Shown in pieces: positions 48,655 through 61,732 of a stretch of DNA of 64,000 bases. Within the stretch, counting starts at the first letter, position 1; the number at the start of each line of letters is the position of its first letter. The translations under genes were made by a program, and so were the position numbers. The notes beneath the pieces were generated by a model. That model was not told where the DNA came from and searched no databases. It saw only the letters and a list, made by a program, of their open reading frames with translations. Where the stretch lies: NCBI GenBank assembly GCA_033065855.1, contig JAVXUO010000422.1, forward strand, positions 558,001 through 622,000, read 5' to 3'. Source of the DNA: Escallonia rubra (Eukaryota > Streptophyta > Magnoliopsida > Escalloniales > Escalloniaceae).

Positions 48655-49131
48655 ACTATGGTCGACAGAACCAACCAAAAACACCAAAAAGGAAAAGTCA
48701 AAAACTAAAATGAGGCGACAAAAATCAAGGAGGTGAGCTCAGGATTTCAAAGCGCATCAGATAAGGCAAAAGGCACAGCAACCTGTACATCATCAAACCA
48801 GTGCTGCTGAAAACCAACCATGTGACGTAAACCAAAAGAAGCCAAAACTGAAGCCAAGCCCAGAACTCGATCTATACCCCTCCCGATGTGCACTGAGTGC
48901 AATAATCTGTAGTTAACTGACGAAGCAAACTGCAAGGCCAAACATTGTACACGTTGTGCAAACAAACCATAAGGACGAAGATCACGGCCTGGAAGCTGCC
49001 CAATGACAAGTGAAGGGTCAATCAAGATAATAATGTGAGAGCAGGGTGCGTAATATGTCATTTGTATCGATGTGCAAATTAAATGGCAAAGAATAGTATA
49101 TTAAAAGGCAATGGGCCTTCACACTGCAAAA

Positions 49132-49571
49132 TAGTGATGGCAATATGGGGCGTGCCGGCCCATCCCAAGTTGTACCATCCCCATTTGCACTATCCTTATA
49201 TTACCCCATCTTTGATTTACTCGCTTCGGCCCATCCCATTTAGATCCATCCCGAGCCGATAATCAGATTCTATGTAGGTAAAGTGGTTTTTTTTTTTTTT
49301 AGTTCTTTTTGTTACAAGTTAGTCACATTTTTTTTTTATAACAAAATGCTACTTTCTTCTCTCCGGTTGTGGCGACCGGCGAAAGTAGCACACACACTTG
49401 GACGACAATCGGCGACAGCCGACAATGGCCAACAACTGGTTGGAGGCGGCAACTAGCGATGGAAGGCGGCCGACGATAGCTACCAGAAAGTCACTAGCGG
49501 CGGCAATGGCGGGGTAAATGTTGGGTTGGGTGGCAGCGGTCGATGACGGCTGCCAACCAAAGGCTTGGGAG

Positions 49572-49602
<31 letters not shown>

Positions 49603-49765
49603 CAGGTAAATGGGTTATGTTTTGAAAATCTGTTTGGGTAAACGGAAAAAAGGCAAAATCCAAGTAGCCCCCTTATTTCTGCGATATCCGTTTAATATTT
49701 GTTTCAAAAGGATATTTTGTTGAACGGAACGAAACTCCAATTAGGCTCCTAAATTGCCATCCCTA
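49132..49765. mobile_element. hAT-type MITE
   Basis: The left end TAGTGATGGCAAT and the inverted right end TAGGGATGGCAAT match at 12 of 13 bases. The subterminal part has CCCATCCCA words typical of such elements. The flanks only partly match as an 8-bp duplication (CTGCAAAA versus ATTCCAAA), so boundaries and age are less sure. No gene lies inside. Confidence 0.65.
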
Positions 49766-50430
49766 ATTCCAAATGCATGACTTCACACTCCAAATGAGAT
49801 TTTGCAGGACTTAAAAGACGATCATCGGGGCATCCATGAAGCCAAGATGCAGTTCTCCTCCAGTCTAGCGTCTTTCAGCACAGGAAAACAAAAATTGGTT
49901 ACCATGTCACCCCCATACACAGATTTGCAAGGAATTAACCCCTTGCGGCGTGGCCCCAATGAAACTCTGGCGACTCGAGCCGAAGCCCTCCAAAATGAAT
50001 ACCAAGATCTTTACCAGCTGATCTACCCTCTTCAGCTATAAGGTAATTAAATCCATAAACAAAACAGACAGTTTGCCTAACATGGTTTCCTTTGGTTGGT
50101 TGTATACAGAAATCAAACTTCACCGTTTCATGCCCAAGAAACAAAATCAGAAAAGAAACAACAATAAGCCATCAATTCTAACAGTGATGTTTTTGTATAA
50201 TTAGCACAGGCACTGCAAGTGCACACGAAAGATACGTCACAGTTTGCCCCTACCTACCATATATTTAACATAACGCGGGAGAAAACAACGTTTCTATTTA
50301 AGCAACTCATCTAGAAGAGCTTCTAGTTGACTAGAAAATCTATCTTTGACAATAGAAAGGTACATTTTACAACAAAACCAAAAGAAAAGCAAATTTTAAT
50401 CACATGTAATGTACAGGCATGTGAAGTATT
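49766..50430. other. Spacer and 3' flank of NAT3, no gene seen
   Basis: It lies downstream of the NAT3 stop on the - strand and probably includes its 3' UTR. Short frames have no recognisable domain. Confidence 0.5.
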
Positions 50431-53400
50431 TCAGAGAAATCTGCTTGGCATGTACCCATGCATCCTGAGAGGGTAACTGTAGAACTCCTCATTTCTGCTA
50501 TCTCCTTTCTTGTGCTGGAAGGGAACCCACCAGGGAATACCTCTTTCTTCCCTTGTGTGCCTCGCATCTAGCGTGTTGTCCAAAAGTGTAGCGACTATCA
50601 TTGCTACGGCGGGTGGCGATGAGAATATCGTATTAAATATATCATTGAACTGCAAGCATCAGATAACAACATATGTAGAACATCAGACATTTGAGATCTT
50701 CTGGAGCAGGTCCAAGTATCTCTTGTTTGCTGCAATATCATTCAATCATACTTCGGCAACTTTATTTATTTCTCAATTATTTACTTTCTCTGGTTTATAA
50801 ATGAGATGGCAAAAGATGGTTTTGCTAGGCTTTGATATTTTCAAGTTGGAGAGCTTGTCCAACGATTGAAAGATTCGTAGGGGTACAATAAGTGGAAAAA
50901 GAGCTGAATATGGATAACGATAAGGCAATTGTGAAAAGACTCATCAGTGCGCGAACACTTCTTGCAAAACATGATCTCCTTTCTTCGACATCACCCTTCT
51001 CAATGTAATGTACCGCGAATTAGGACAAGTCCTCTCAAACCTCCAACATGATCTCCTTTCTTCGACATCACCCTTTTCAATGTAATGTACTACGAATTAG
51101 GATAAGTCCTGTCAAACCTTCAATGTCAGCTCTCACCATTGGAAGCATCTACTCAGTGAACAAGCACACTACTTGTGTCATTAGGCTTGGTTTGCTAGAC
51201 AAAACAGTGGTGACCAAAGGGAGCTACACTGAATAAAGACTTTCACACTCTTGGATAATCTTATATGTATCTGGCTGCATATTCTTGCAAAGTACCTTGC
51301 ATGTCCTGCAATACGCATTCCCAACAAGCTTCTTGACGAGGATACAAGCAGACAGTTCTGCAAAATGACATATTTGGATTCAAGTGTAAGATCCTGAGGA
51401 TATGAGCAAACAATTCTCCAGAGGGAATATTGCCATATGGCCCTGCCACGAGAGAGTGGAAATCTTCAACAGAACATTTCCGTAGTCACCAAGTGCCACA
51501 ATTTGGTCCCAACAACCTCTACCAGAGGATCGGATTAAATGCGAATCTAACAGGAAGAATAACTGATTGATTTACTTCTCTTTCAGTTTCTGCCAACAAC
51601 ATCAGGCTCTGACATCAGCAGTGCCAAAGAAGTTCTCCTCCCACAGCCTCAGAACTGAAATAAATCCCTCCCTCCCCCCCCCCCCTTCCCCCACCCTCCC
51701 TCCCTCCCCTCCCCCCCCCCCTCCCCTCTCCCTCCCCCCCTCCCTCCCTCCCTCCCTCCCTCTCTGCATTGTCTAAGCGCTCTCTCAAAGGTCCACCTGA
51801 AGCATGTTACACCTCCCAGATCTTACAGGCAACCTCCCCACCTATGACGACATGTAACGTCTGAGGGAAGCCAGAGCAATTACCGCTAACTCAAGGACAG
51901 CCAGAACAAAGTCGAAGTGGAGAGAAAAATGATGGCTTGTGATCTATCAAAAGAACCTACCTACTTCCCCTCTCAAAATGTGCCTCCCCAGTAAGCTGAA
52001 TTGTGCACGAAAAATAATTTATCAAAACCAAGTAAAGGAGATTTTACTCTTGCAGCTACGTTAATGTTATGAGTTTCTTCCCGCGTTCGACATTATGGTA
52101 ACTACAAAAAGGATTCACTTTAAGTTGGCTCTACAAGGGCTAAAAAATGCCAAAACGGATGAGGGCAGCAGCATTACGCCCTAATTGTAATTGGACTTCG
52201 CAGGTCTACCCAGACAGCTCACTAAAAATGAGGTTAAGGGTTATGAATTTGGTAGCCCGCTAAACAGAACCATCTATAGTAATATGGGCAAAAGCTACTA
52301 TTATTGAAGCATCTCCAGTTCGAACATCAGCTCCCACGATCAAATCGATTGGCGAGGGCGACAGACACATCTTTTTTCTTCGTGAATGCTTACTTTCCTC
52401 TTTCCAGTAAAGCTAAGCTATCTTTACTTCACACCAAGCAAGTACCGATGCCTAATCTCGAGATAGAAAGGGAGAATTCTTCTTATCCGAACGGATCGCT
52501 TTGCCCAATCTACCTATATTCATGGGAAGCAACCCCCTCAGCTGCGAGCAGTGAGCCCCACTAACAATGCTCTTCTAAACCCTTAGAGAGTGTCCCCCAA
52601 GCCAATCGATTCCCAAGTTTGACAAGAGGAGGACTAGGTCATCTTAGGTGTCATTCTCAAAAAACTAGTGCAGCAATTTGCATTAACATGTTGTGCACTT
52701 CAACATGGTACACTTCAATTTTTTTTGGTTGATTGGAAAGCTTTTAGATGGTAACTTATGTAAGGATAACCTCAACACCAAAAAACGTGGAATAATAATT
52801 TAATAACGAAGGGAAGAACAACATTAATATGCTTACCCATCGGCCACCGGTTTTAACAGGTCCATTGCCAGCTAGATCGGTGTTCATAACAAAATATTGT
52901 GGAATTGATATCCCAAGGAACAGAGAGAGGCCCAGTATGTATATGTTTCGCATGGAATTGTTGTTCGTGAATTGAATGAATGTTATACCAATAGCAGCTG
53001 CAGAAAAAAATAAGAGGCAATTTTCCATGAGAAAGAAGTAAAACAAGGTTAAACTGGGCGTTTGGCAGAGAGACTCACCAACAATTCCATACAACACGCA
53101 GTATACGGCAGCAAATATTGGCAATGGAATTTGTGCAAAGAAGGCCCCAAACTTTCCTGTAAATAGGTCTTCAGAATTAGAAAACTACGGGGAAAGAAGG
53201 CAGAATCAAATCTGATGGAGGGAAGATTTAAACCAAATATGGAGAAGAAGATCATGAAAGCAGTGGATATCTGCACCACTCTTCTGCTTCCAACATGCGT
53301 TAATCCAAGAAGGCCAACATTTTCGCTGCACTTGTCATTATGGTAATATATCAGTAAGAAAAACTACAAAAACCCCTCACGTGCGAAATTATAGAAGATC

Positions 53401-56400
53401 TCCTATTCTCCATTTGGCAATCACTACTTAACAAATGTTTAGACAATGTCCGGGATCTACGAACAAAGGCAGAGGGTGTGGGGAAGGAAAGGAAATGGCC
53501 TACTAGGGTCTAAACAATTTGTATTCTGATACAACACAAATAAAGGTGAGCTTTAAAGTTGGTAAGCTCAAGAGTCAAGGGTGATACCAGGACAAGAAGA
53601 AAAGAATGAATAAACCCAACGCTCACAAAGCTCTATACATGACTCATTAGGCATCTAATGTATCATTTGAAATAAAATTGTCAGTTTGTCTTTCAGCAGT
53701 AAACCGGTAATATCTCAAGGTGCCCTCAATTACATTCTCTGGTTTACTCTTGCATATGAATGTGCCACATTCTTCCTAAGTAGGGTTCTTCTAAGCAGCA
53801 AAGACTGAAACAGACACAAATTCCCACATGAATACAGGAGAGCCCTATGAGTTGAACCAGGCAAAACAGGATGCATATAACGAATCAAAGAGCATCAACT
53901 CCTTACACTGATGCCGTAGTACCAACAAGAGCACCAAATATCCCATCAAGTAGCTGGCCAACACCCTGCAGTCCCGAACGAAAGCTAATAAGAAATGTGT
54001 CAACATTACACTGGTGTATTTTTAAACTGAATGAAAAGCTCATAGAGAAGGATTTGCAAAGTGGTAGAAAATGGACAAGTGTTTTAGTCTGCGCATGAAC
54101 CTGAAGACCAATGCTTCGGCTAAGCACATGTGCTGGAGGAGGAGTAGCCCCAGCAAGCCTTGCAGCTGCAAAGAAGGTTCCAGTGGACTGCACTACGAAT
54201 TGATATAATCATCATGAAGACAATCAAACAGGAGGTTCGCAAATACCTTTTCAGTTTTTGCACCCAGTTTAATGTGGATTTGAGCAAAACATAGTTTTTT
54301 TTTTTTTCGAACCTGAACTTCTAAGTTTCTTATCCAAAGTTTAATTTGAATCAAATTTTAAGTTAAATTTGAATAACACCATAAACTTTGAAGTTGTGTC
54401 ACCAAATATTTGTGTGGCGTCATTTTAACCGACTGGGGCCAAGCCAAGGGATCCCCTTAAGAACAATTGAGCTAAAAGGAGAGTAATATATCTCGATAGT
54501 TACTGCATGAAAATATAGAGGGTGATTTATTTTGAATTTACTGCAGGTAGATTTTAAAAAAAAAATGCTATCTCTACATTCCTTCAAGAAACCAGAATCA
54601 TGCAAGTCAAGAAAACAAGATCTAAGGCCGCAAAGGAAAAAAAAGGACCTCAAAATGAGATCAAAAAACAAAAATCAGGAGAAAACGCCTTACAGTGGCA
54701 TAGCAACTATACCTCTGCTGACGAAACAAGTGCAGCCCCAATCATCCCGAAGACATGGCTTGCCCTGAATATAGGTGCACCCCACTGGAATGGATATGGA
54801 ACTTTGATCCTACATTAAAGCAAGACCATGAGGAAATCCGGTTTGATTAAATCAAATGCAACTTGAGAAAAACCTCTACTCAATAGGGAATACCATGGAG
54901 CAGAAGACAAAAGGAAGGAACGATCTACACGGCAACTCATTTTAGTTTGCCCCTTGGCATTGTTGTAAGCACCAGATGCGGTAAGGATAGCAGCAAATGC
55001 CCAGGCAAGCCCGATACAGAAGAGCAAAGCAAACCTCTCCATTATCGAATGAGAGATTGGGTGAATGTGTTTCAGATACTGCAGCAAAACAAAAAAAAAT
55101 TACAAATATAGTAGGGTATGGAAAATGAAGTTAACAAGGAAATAGTACCTGTTGGCCGACAACCAATAAAACTAGCATGGGGAGCCCAATCTCCACACAG
55201 TTGGCAAGCTGTAAAGGACACATGAGAATCATTAAAGGTCTTGCATTAATAAATTTTGGAGCCTATTTGCAGCGGAATATTCAAGGAGGAAGCACTACCT
55301 GTGGGAAGCCCCTCCCAAACAAACCAAGACCCACCACACAAACTACTGGTACAATGATAACAGGACTGAAGAGCCTGCAAGAGATATAATACTAATCATA
55401 TTCCGATAATTAAGAAATCAGCAAATGAAATTTCTAAACACTTGACGCCACAACAGATGAGTGATTAAAGGTTCTGATACTGCTGACTCCAAATCTGTTA
55501 CCTAGTTAAGTTTCCCCATGCCCTACTAAATCCGAGTATGATATTGATGAAGGAAGATACGATCAGGGATCCTTGAATAGCTCTCATTGTATGGACAAAT
55601 CTCTACAAGCACCACACAGAAGCCATTGATAAGAGCATTCACATGAAATATAAGATTACCAACAATTCAGGAAAAAGAAAGAGATATAAATGTTAGGAAA
55701 CGGCAACCTTATGTCATAAGAATTATAGCAAACAATGAAACCAATATCCTCTAAAGGAAAATGACTGAGAGCAGGTAGCCAGCAAACAAAAATGAGAAAG
55801 TTGAGGATTGAGATGACCCTTGACCACAGAGGACCAAAGAAGGGACAGCCATCTAAGATACCTGGTATGGCCACACGTGATGATGACCATTGATTGCATC
55901 AGTGAGCATGATTGGAACTGAAAGCGATTTAAGAACAAAGAAAGCTAGGAAAAACCATTGCTTTATAGTGCCGGAAAAAAAGACAGCTAAAGCTAAACAG
56001 TGGAAGATGATATTGTTTCACACAGAGTAAATAGTTGGGTTTTAAGGCCTCGTACAACTAAAGTGAGAAAGCAGAATCAGAAAGTGCCAAAAGGGAAAAA
56101 CCGCGAGGAATTCTAGCACCCCGAGAAAACATAAAACTAAAATCTGTTCATGCAGAGGTGCTGTTAAGTGTCCTGTGACATTAAACATAAGTCGTACTGA
56201 AGAAAAGACTAACTAATGCATGTAAAAACCATAACATAAGAGCTCCTATCCGAATTTTGAATATTAGATCGCTAGCAACAAGTTTGTTACCTGGTGCTCG
56301 CTTGTGAAGTTACTGTCGGAGAAATCATTGATGACTGACAACACTGAGATGACATAAGCAAACGACGGCCCCATCACGGTAGGAAGTCTTGTCCCAAGAA

Positions 56401-57280
56401 AGGTTTGCAGAAGTGTATTTAATCCCGACATGAATAGCAATGCTTGGATCACACGGGCTTTATCACCCTAACAATAGGGAAAACACGAAACAACTAAAAA
56501 TTGAAAGACTTTGCGACGTCTGTTCTAGACGCTTGATACAGATGGTACGGTGAGATTACTTACATGACTCCCACCCATTCGAGGGACAAGCATGGTGGCA
56601 ATCATAACCGTAGTTCCAAGCATTACAATGTAGTGCTGGAATGCCAGTATAACAGTTTGCGCTGTCAATTAGTTAAACGACGATTAAATAGCTGCAAGAG
56701 AGAGGTAACTGCAAGACGTAGAGTGCCCTCAAGAATTTTGCCCATCCATATTGGGCCAAACACGTTGTATCATGAAAAATCAACAATTTTTATTTGCAAC
56801 TGCTATGTCATTGCAGCGCACGCACAAAACGCAGTTGTATACGCCCGGAAAAGCCAAGAGGTCTCAAGCAGCTAAAATTGACTAGGAGGTAAAATTATTA
56901 AAAGCAGCTATATCTCAAGAAACTAGAGTGAAAAGCAATTTTTGTAATTGCACGAATCCAACAACTGCAAAAGGCCCCCTTAGACGTAATCAAATTGACA
57001 TGCATACAAGCAGAGACAAATTACAAAAAAGAACAGACGACTGCAAAAAAGTGAAAGAAAAGGGGGGTGGAAATCACAAAGCACAAAGAGAGTAATGAAT
57101 CAAAGAATACTAACGCCAAGAAGGGTTGGAGTGGATGCAGTACTGAAGCTGAACCAGCTGCTCGGAAGGAGGAAAAACCGGGCCCCTGGCTGAACCAAAG
57201 GGCGGCGGGGGTGGCGGAGCCACCTGAGCCGGCGGTGGCTGGTGCTGGTGCTGGTGCTGGTGGTTCCCCGTCTCTACCAT
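50431..57280 (-). CDS. NAT3: Nucleobase-ascorbate transporter, NAT3-like
   Basis: Fourteen exons on the - strand: 57115-57280, 56564-56661, 56291-56467, 55502-55602, 55299-55374, 55149-55208, 54894-55078, 54713-54809, 54101-54187, 53907-53965, 53234-53325, 53079-53156, 52837-52997, 50431-50649. All junctions are GT-AG and the frame holds throughout, giving 551 residues. The start MVETGNHQ follows an in-frame stop. After a His/Gln/Pro-rich N-terminus come the usual hydrophobic segments of the NAT/NCS2 family, the QH motif in FQHYIVMLG (Q64, H65), and an end in MPSRFL. The family signature reads ENVGLLGLTH (370-379), with His where Arg, Lys or Gly is usual. It is expected to be a membrane transporter for purines or uracil with protons; plant substrate is not settled. 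Intron 13 is 2.2 kb long. Confidence 0.95.
50969..51121. repeat. Two-copy tandem duplication in NAT3 intron 13
   Basis: Two direct copies of about 76 bp begin CATGATCTCCTTTCTTCGAC and share TCAATGTAATGTAC and GCGAATTAGGACAAGTCCT with few differences. Confidence 0.9.
51666..51766. repeat. C-rich tract (CCCTCC)n in NAT3 intron 13
   Basis: About 100 bases of almost pure C with regular T interruptions. On the transcribed pre-mRNA (- strand) this is a G-run series able in principle to form G-quadruplexes. Confidence 0.9.
52090..52640. other. Possible organelle-derived stretch in NAT3 intron 13
   Basis: Base composition and wording (for example CTTTCCTCTTTCCAGTAAAG and AGCAACCCCCTCAGCTGCGA) look like plant mitochondrial intergenic DNA and differ from the AT-rich intron around it. 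This is pattern recognition only; I cannot name a mitochondrial gene in it. Confidence 0.25.
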
Positions 57281-60200
57281 CACTTTTTTTTGCTTTCTGA
57301 TTCACACCCTTTTCTCCGAAAACCGTGAGATTAGGCAAAGGGCCAAGATTAATGTGGAAGTGAAGAGGGCTTTGCCGGTGGCCTTCCAAGAAAATTAAGT
57401 GATGGTGATATTACAGGGAAGTAATAATAAATTAGTACAGATCAGATCCTTAACATGTTCAAGCATTAATAAAAACTTCCCAGAATCTGACCGGGCAGAG
57501 AAAGATGGAGACTTTACTTTTAAGAATCTAAGACAAGAAAAGTACTAGAGAGTGTGTGTATGTGTATGTGTTTGAGAGAGAGAGAGACAGAGAGGAGGGC
57601 TTATGGGATTACGTTAAAGATTGTGAATATCGAGGAAGGGGGGGAGGGGGGAAGCATAACGCGTGGCATGGGCTAGCCGCGTGGGTGCACGGACTTTGGA
57701 CGTGTAATTTTGTCGACCCATTAAGGACTAACATGATATGATAGGAAGAAGTCGGTAGATATATTTTAACGAAACAATATTACCAAAAGTTGTAGAAAAG
57801 TGTCGCTAGATATAGTTTAATGACACAATATTAGTGTTATAGATCTTAACAAAGTTATGAAAGTTATTTCAATGGCAATCTCTAATTACTGAAACTGTTA
57901 GGAGAGGATCCTAATATATTAATTGACAATTACTAGATACTTAAGGTATTAATTACATACAGTTTTGCTCCTTTTTTTGGGTTAGTATTGAATTATGGGT
58001 TTCTTGCCGCTATTTTCCATTTTCGATCGGTTTGTGTATCTTGTTATTTAATGTTTGTTTAGGAACATTATCTATTGATAATATTTCGTCTATCTAAAGG
58101 GTTTTATACCGTTATTAATTGGGAGTCAATACATAATCTTTTGATATCAAGTTCTAATGAACATTAATAGCGCACATTTCGTTCTGGTGAGATGTATTCG
58201 ATTTCACGGTTCTAAGGCCTACTGAGTAGATTGCGCATATTTATAGGGATGTTAGATTAGGGGTCATTAGGACCAGCTTCATCCAGCATTTTGACTGCTA
58301 GCAATGAGGGTGTCTTTACGATCACCTTCTCATAACGTCTTCCATCATGCTTTTTCTAGCCCATTTTTTAGAGCCCCCGGTTTTAAATTTCATTACCAGA
58401 AAAACCAGCAACAATTAACTCTCATTATGTTCACGAACAAGTCCTCCAAACCCATCAACCAATCTTCTTCAGAATGACATACACCGGATCCAACGGCAGA
58501 CCGAAGAATTTTTGTTGACAGGTTAAATTTTCTTCTTTTGGGACTTAAAAAATTGAAGGTTCCAAAAGGCCGTAAGAGTTCTCACTAAGAACTTCTCTCG
58601 TTGGACCTGTAGAAGGACTACTATGCATCATCACCTCTCCAAAATTTAAGTTGTTGTCTGGACTGATATGTCTTTGTAAGGTTAGCACCAAAATAACACA
58701 GTGCATGTACAACCAAAGAGAAATCTAAGTGACAAACACTTGAATTATTATGGCAAATGGTGTTTTGGAAACTTCTTCTACTTTTGTTATCAAGAGGGGA
58801 TGCATGATTTTCTTAATTATATGTGAATTTGACTTTACCTTTTTTGTTTCGGAAGTAACTGTGCGACGAGCGGAAGTCGTCATGAAGGGTTTCGGTCTCG
58901 AAAGTCATGCAAGGATGAACGGGATACAGACAGTTCTAATATTGAGTAGGTTGCATTTATGAAATTTGGTATGTGTTTGGCGTTGTAAACTGTGGCAGTA
59001 AATTGTTTTCATTATTGTAGACGTAAAAAAAAGTGTTGGCTAGTCAACATTTTTAGCTTTTGAAAGTGAGATCTCCATAATAAACATAAAGTTTCTATAT
59101 GAAAGCGTGAAAGCATTTTATTCTTGGTCCTTAATCTAGCTAGTAGTATGAAGGCATACTTTTTAGTTTTCGCGAGTACACAGTGCATGTTATGAGCTTC
59201 TTTCCTAAATTCACTTCTTTCACTTATCATCGTCTCTGTCATCTTTTTTCCAAGCTAGTTGAAGTCAACACGTTTTTTCATTCGTGGTTCATAAATGTCG
59301 ACGGATTCTTATAACTAGTAACATGCACCACATACGATGCGATGCACACGATGAAGAAAACACATCGCATGTATAAAAAGAAAGAAATAAAAGTGGTAAT
59401 CATACTTTAAAATGCAATTAAAAAGAACCCACCTCATCTATAGCTTTCTATATCTACTAAGGTAGCATTTGCTATAGAAAGCACGTTCATGATTATCAAA
59501 CTTATCACTGATACGGGTGACTATTGAGAGGGATCAAACGATTTTGTCCAAGGAATGTTTAAAGAAAAGATTAATACATGCTCAAATAGAAGAGTTTTTC
59601 ATTTAACGGATAAGAATACAATACTTCTGTTGTAACATTTTTAATAACAAAAGATTCTAACTAAGATTGATTTACCGCCTTTGCGAAATTTGTAGTGACA
59701 ATATATTGTTACGAAAAATACATATAACAACATTTTTGAATCACAACGAAACAGCAATATAGTAGAAGCAAAGGACTAGTCCTTCAAAATGTAACCATAT
59801 CCAGCATCGATGCATTTTAAGGATAATAATCACTAAATCCCATGAGGGTAGAGTATGATTACACAAGTGTCCATCGATTATTGAAAATATCTTCTACGTT
59901 CTTTGGCTAGATGGTATATAAATGAGGTACCATATTACACAAAATGACTCGTTTACCTTCTTTGTTTGCTTTGAATTGTCCTTTCACACACCACTTTTTC
60001 CCTTTCTTTACAACTCCACCCCCTAGGTTGCCGACGACCACCACCACCGCCACTCAAAACCGTAAATGCTCACAACTACTACTTACTCCGCCACAATCAC
60101 CGACACGAACACACACACACACTCACTTGCGCACATTTATGCGAGTGTATGTGTGTGTGCGTGTGTGTACGCACATCAACGTGATAGGTTATCGTGGACT

Positions 60201-61230
60201 CTCTAGTGTTTAGTGTAAAGGGTTCTTGGTCAGATTGCCATGACTAACGACGTAGCTGGCAAACAGAAAGTTGTTGCTCGCTTTGATTGCCATGGCCGGC
60301 ACTTTGATGAAGGTGCAAAGAGCAAAAAAGAGAGTGTGATTTGCAACGGTGGTGCTTGTGAGGGAAGGGAAATGTGCGGTTGTAGCACCCATTCCACTCG
60401 ATTGTGTGGTTGTGGGGTGTGGTTGTTGGGGGGGGGGGGGGGGGGGATGTGCGGCAATATGGGTGATTTGGGATGAATTTGGGTTGTGGTTTGACTTTTG
60501 TGTCCGATCTGCACGTTGTGGTGGTGGTGGCGACGACGGTGTAAGAAGTTGTGCAAATTATCAAGGTCCATATGCAGAGCTACCAAAACTCAAGATCTGC
60601 ATTATTGGTTTGCTTGAATTTGTAGAGGGAAAAGGTATGGTGGGTGTGTTAGGCTGAAGTGTAAGGGGTGAATTATAAAGTGTCGTGTTGACATTTTAGA
60701 ATATGATATGTTCATGTAAACAAAAAAACGTATATAAATATGTGTTACGAATCTTTAAAATTCTGATCCGATAAATAACATTTGAGAAGTCGATTGAGTT
60801 GACTATAATTATCACCTAACCTCAAACCGTTCAGTGATAGTTTTCCTAAATCTTTCCCTCGCTAGTGTTTCATCTTGTGCTAACGCCAATTGAACTCATC
60901 TAAACACTTTATAGTATCTCTTTTAAGCAAATTACGAAAACCAAAAAAAAATATTAGAAGAGCGAGCTTACGTGATAAAGATATTTTGCACGGTTACTCC
61001 ATGATGGACACTACCTTTCCATTTTGTTTTCAAATGTCCGAATCATAACAAAGCCATTAAAAAAAAATTGATAAAGCAAAAAGGAATAAAAAGTTAGGTG
61101 ATCCATTCTATCGCCAAGTCTACGTCAGCCAATTTGAGCCCAAGAAATCTAGCTTTCAACTTCTCAATAATATTGTCTTCCATTAGCGTATGCAAACATT
61201 TTAATCATATCTTAATTTTGGACTCTGATC
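57281..61230. other. AT-rich intergenic region, no gene seen
   Basis: It begins with the 5' UTR and promoter side of NAT3, with GT/AG-rich microsatellites at about 57552-57590. Around 60100-60170 a CA repeat faces a TG repeat, and a 20-base G run lies at about 60427-60446. Reading frames between 59944 and 60660 are low complexity and I do not accept them as genes. Nothing else is recognised. Confidence 0.5.
60104..60170. repeat. Inverted (CA)n / (TG)n microsatellite
   Basis: The left arm is CA-rich and ends CACTTGCGCAC; the right arm starts GCGAGTGTATGTGTG. The arms are roughly complementary and could fold into a hairpin. Confidence 0.8.
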
Positions 61231-61656
61231 CATAGTTATCAGAATTGAATAGGACATTGACCTGAGAAAACGATTCACAACAAATCGGGCGTCAATCTGT
61301 CAAGAAACCCGGCTCACAGTTTAGTGACTCAACCAAATTTAGCAATAACATATTTATAAATCAGCTTTTATTATACTGTGGCATTTTTAAACAAGCAAAG
61401 CTATTAATTCTATGGTCAACATGTGATTCATAGTGATGACTTGAGTTCAACTTCAATCATTCGCACTTACTTTTTTAAAATGACTAACTAACGCTCCATG
61501 GAACTGTTAACCTTTCCGATTTAGCCCCAAAAAAATGTGTCGGATCATGCGGGTGGATTGCAATCCCGGTCCAAGTATAGAACCAAACCAGTGCAGCAAC
61601 CGGTTCACAATCAAACCGATTCTACCGGCCGATCCGGTTTGATTCCGATAACTATG
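61231..61656. mobile_element. hAT-type MITE
   Basis: The left end CATAGTTATCAGAATTGAA and the inverted right end CATAGTTATCGGAATCAAA match at most positions. The interior has CGGTTC/ACCGGTT words. Flanks carry a decayed 8-bp repeat (CTCTGATC versus TTCTAATC). No coding sequence. Confidence 0.78.
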
Positions 61657-61732
61657 TTCTAATCTTCGGGTTATTTGTGACTAATTCCTAACCCTCATAA
61701 AGCAGAACTTGCAGTAAGATAAATTATTTTTT

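Larger units (their letters stand above)
46866..49048 (-). mobile_element. 5'-truncated LINE, split by a solo LTR
   Basis: A 15-T run on the + strand (46867-46881) marks a poly(A) 3' end on the - strand. The outer flanks carry a 9-bp direct repeat, CGTAATATG (46857-46865 and 49049-49057). The - strand frame from about 49048 to 48750 reads like the RNase H tail found in plant LINEs (HIIILIDPSLVIGQL at the start, then GLASVLASFGL). The insertion is truncated at its 5' side and its 3' part was later cut by the LTR at 46940-48654. Confidence 0.78.

Noticed and set aside
57021-57389. 122-codon - strand frame starting MEGHRQ at the NAT3 5' end
   Set aside because: The true first exon of NAT3 uses a different frame (57115-57280), has an in-frame stop just before its ATG and splices correctly to exon 2.
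59944-60657. Overlapping frames on both strands, including a His/Pro-rich and a Gly/Cys-rich one
   Set aside because: They cover microsatellites and a G run, are mutually antisense and show no known domain.
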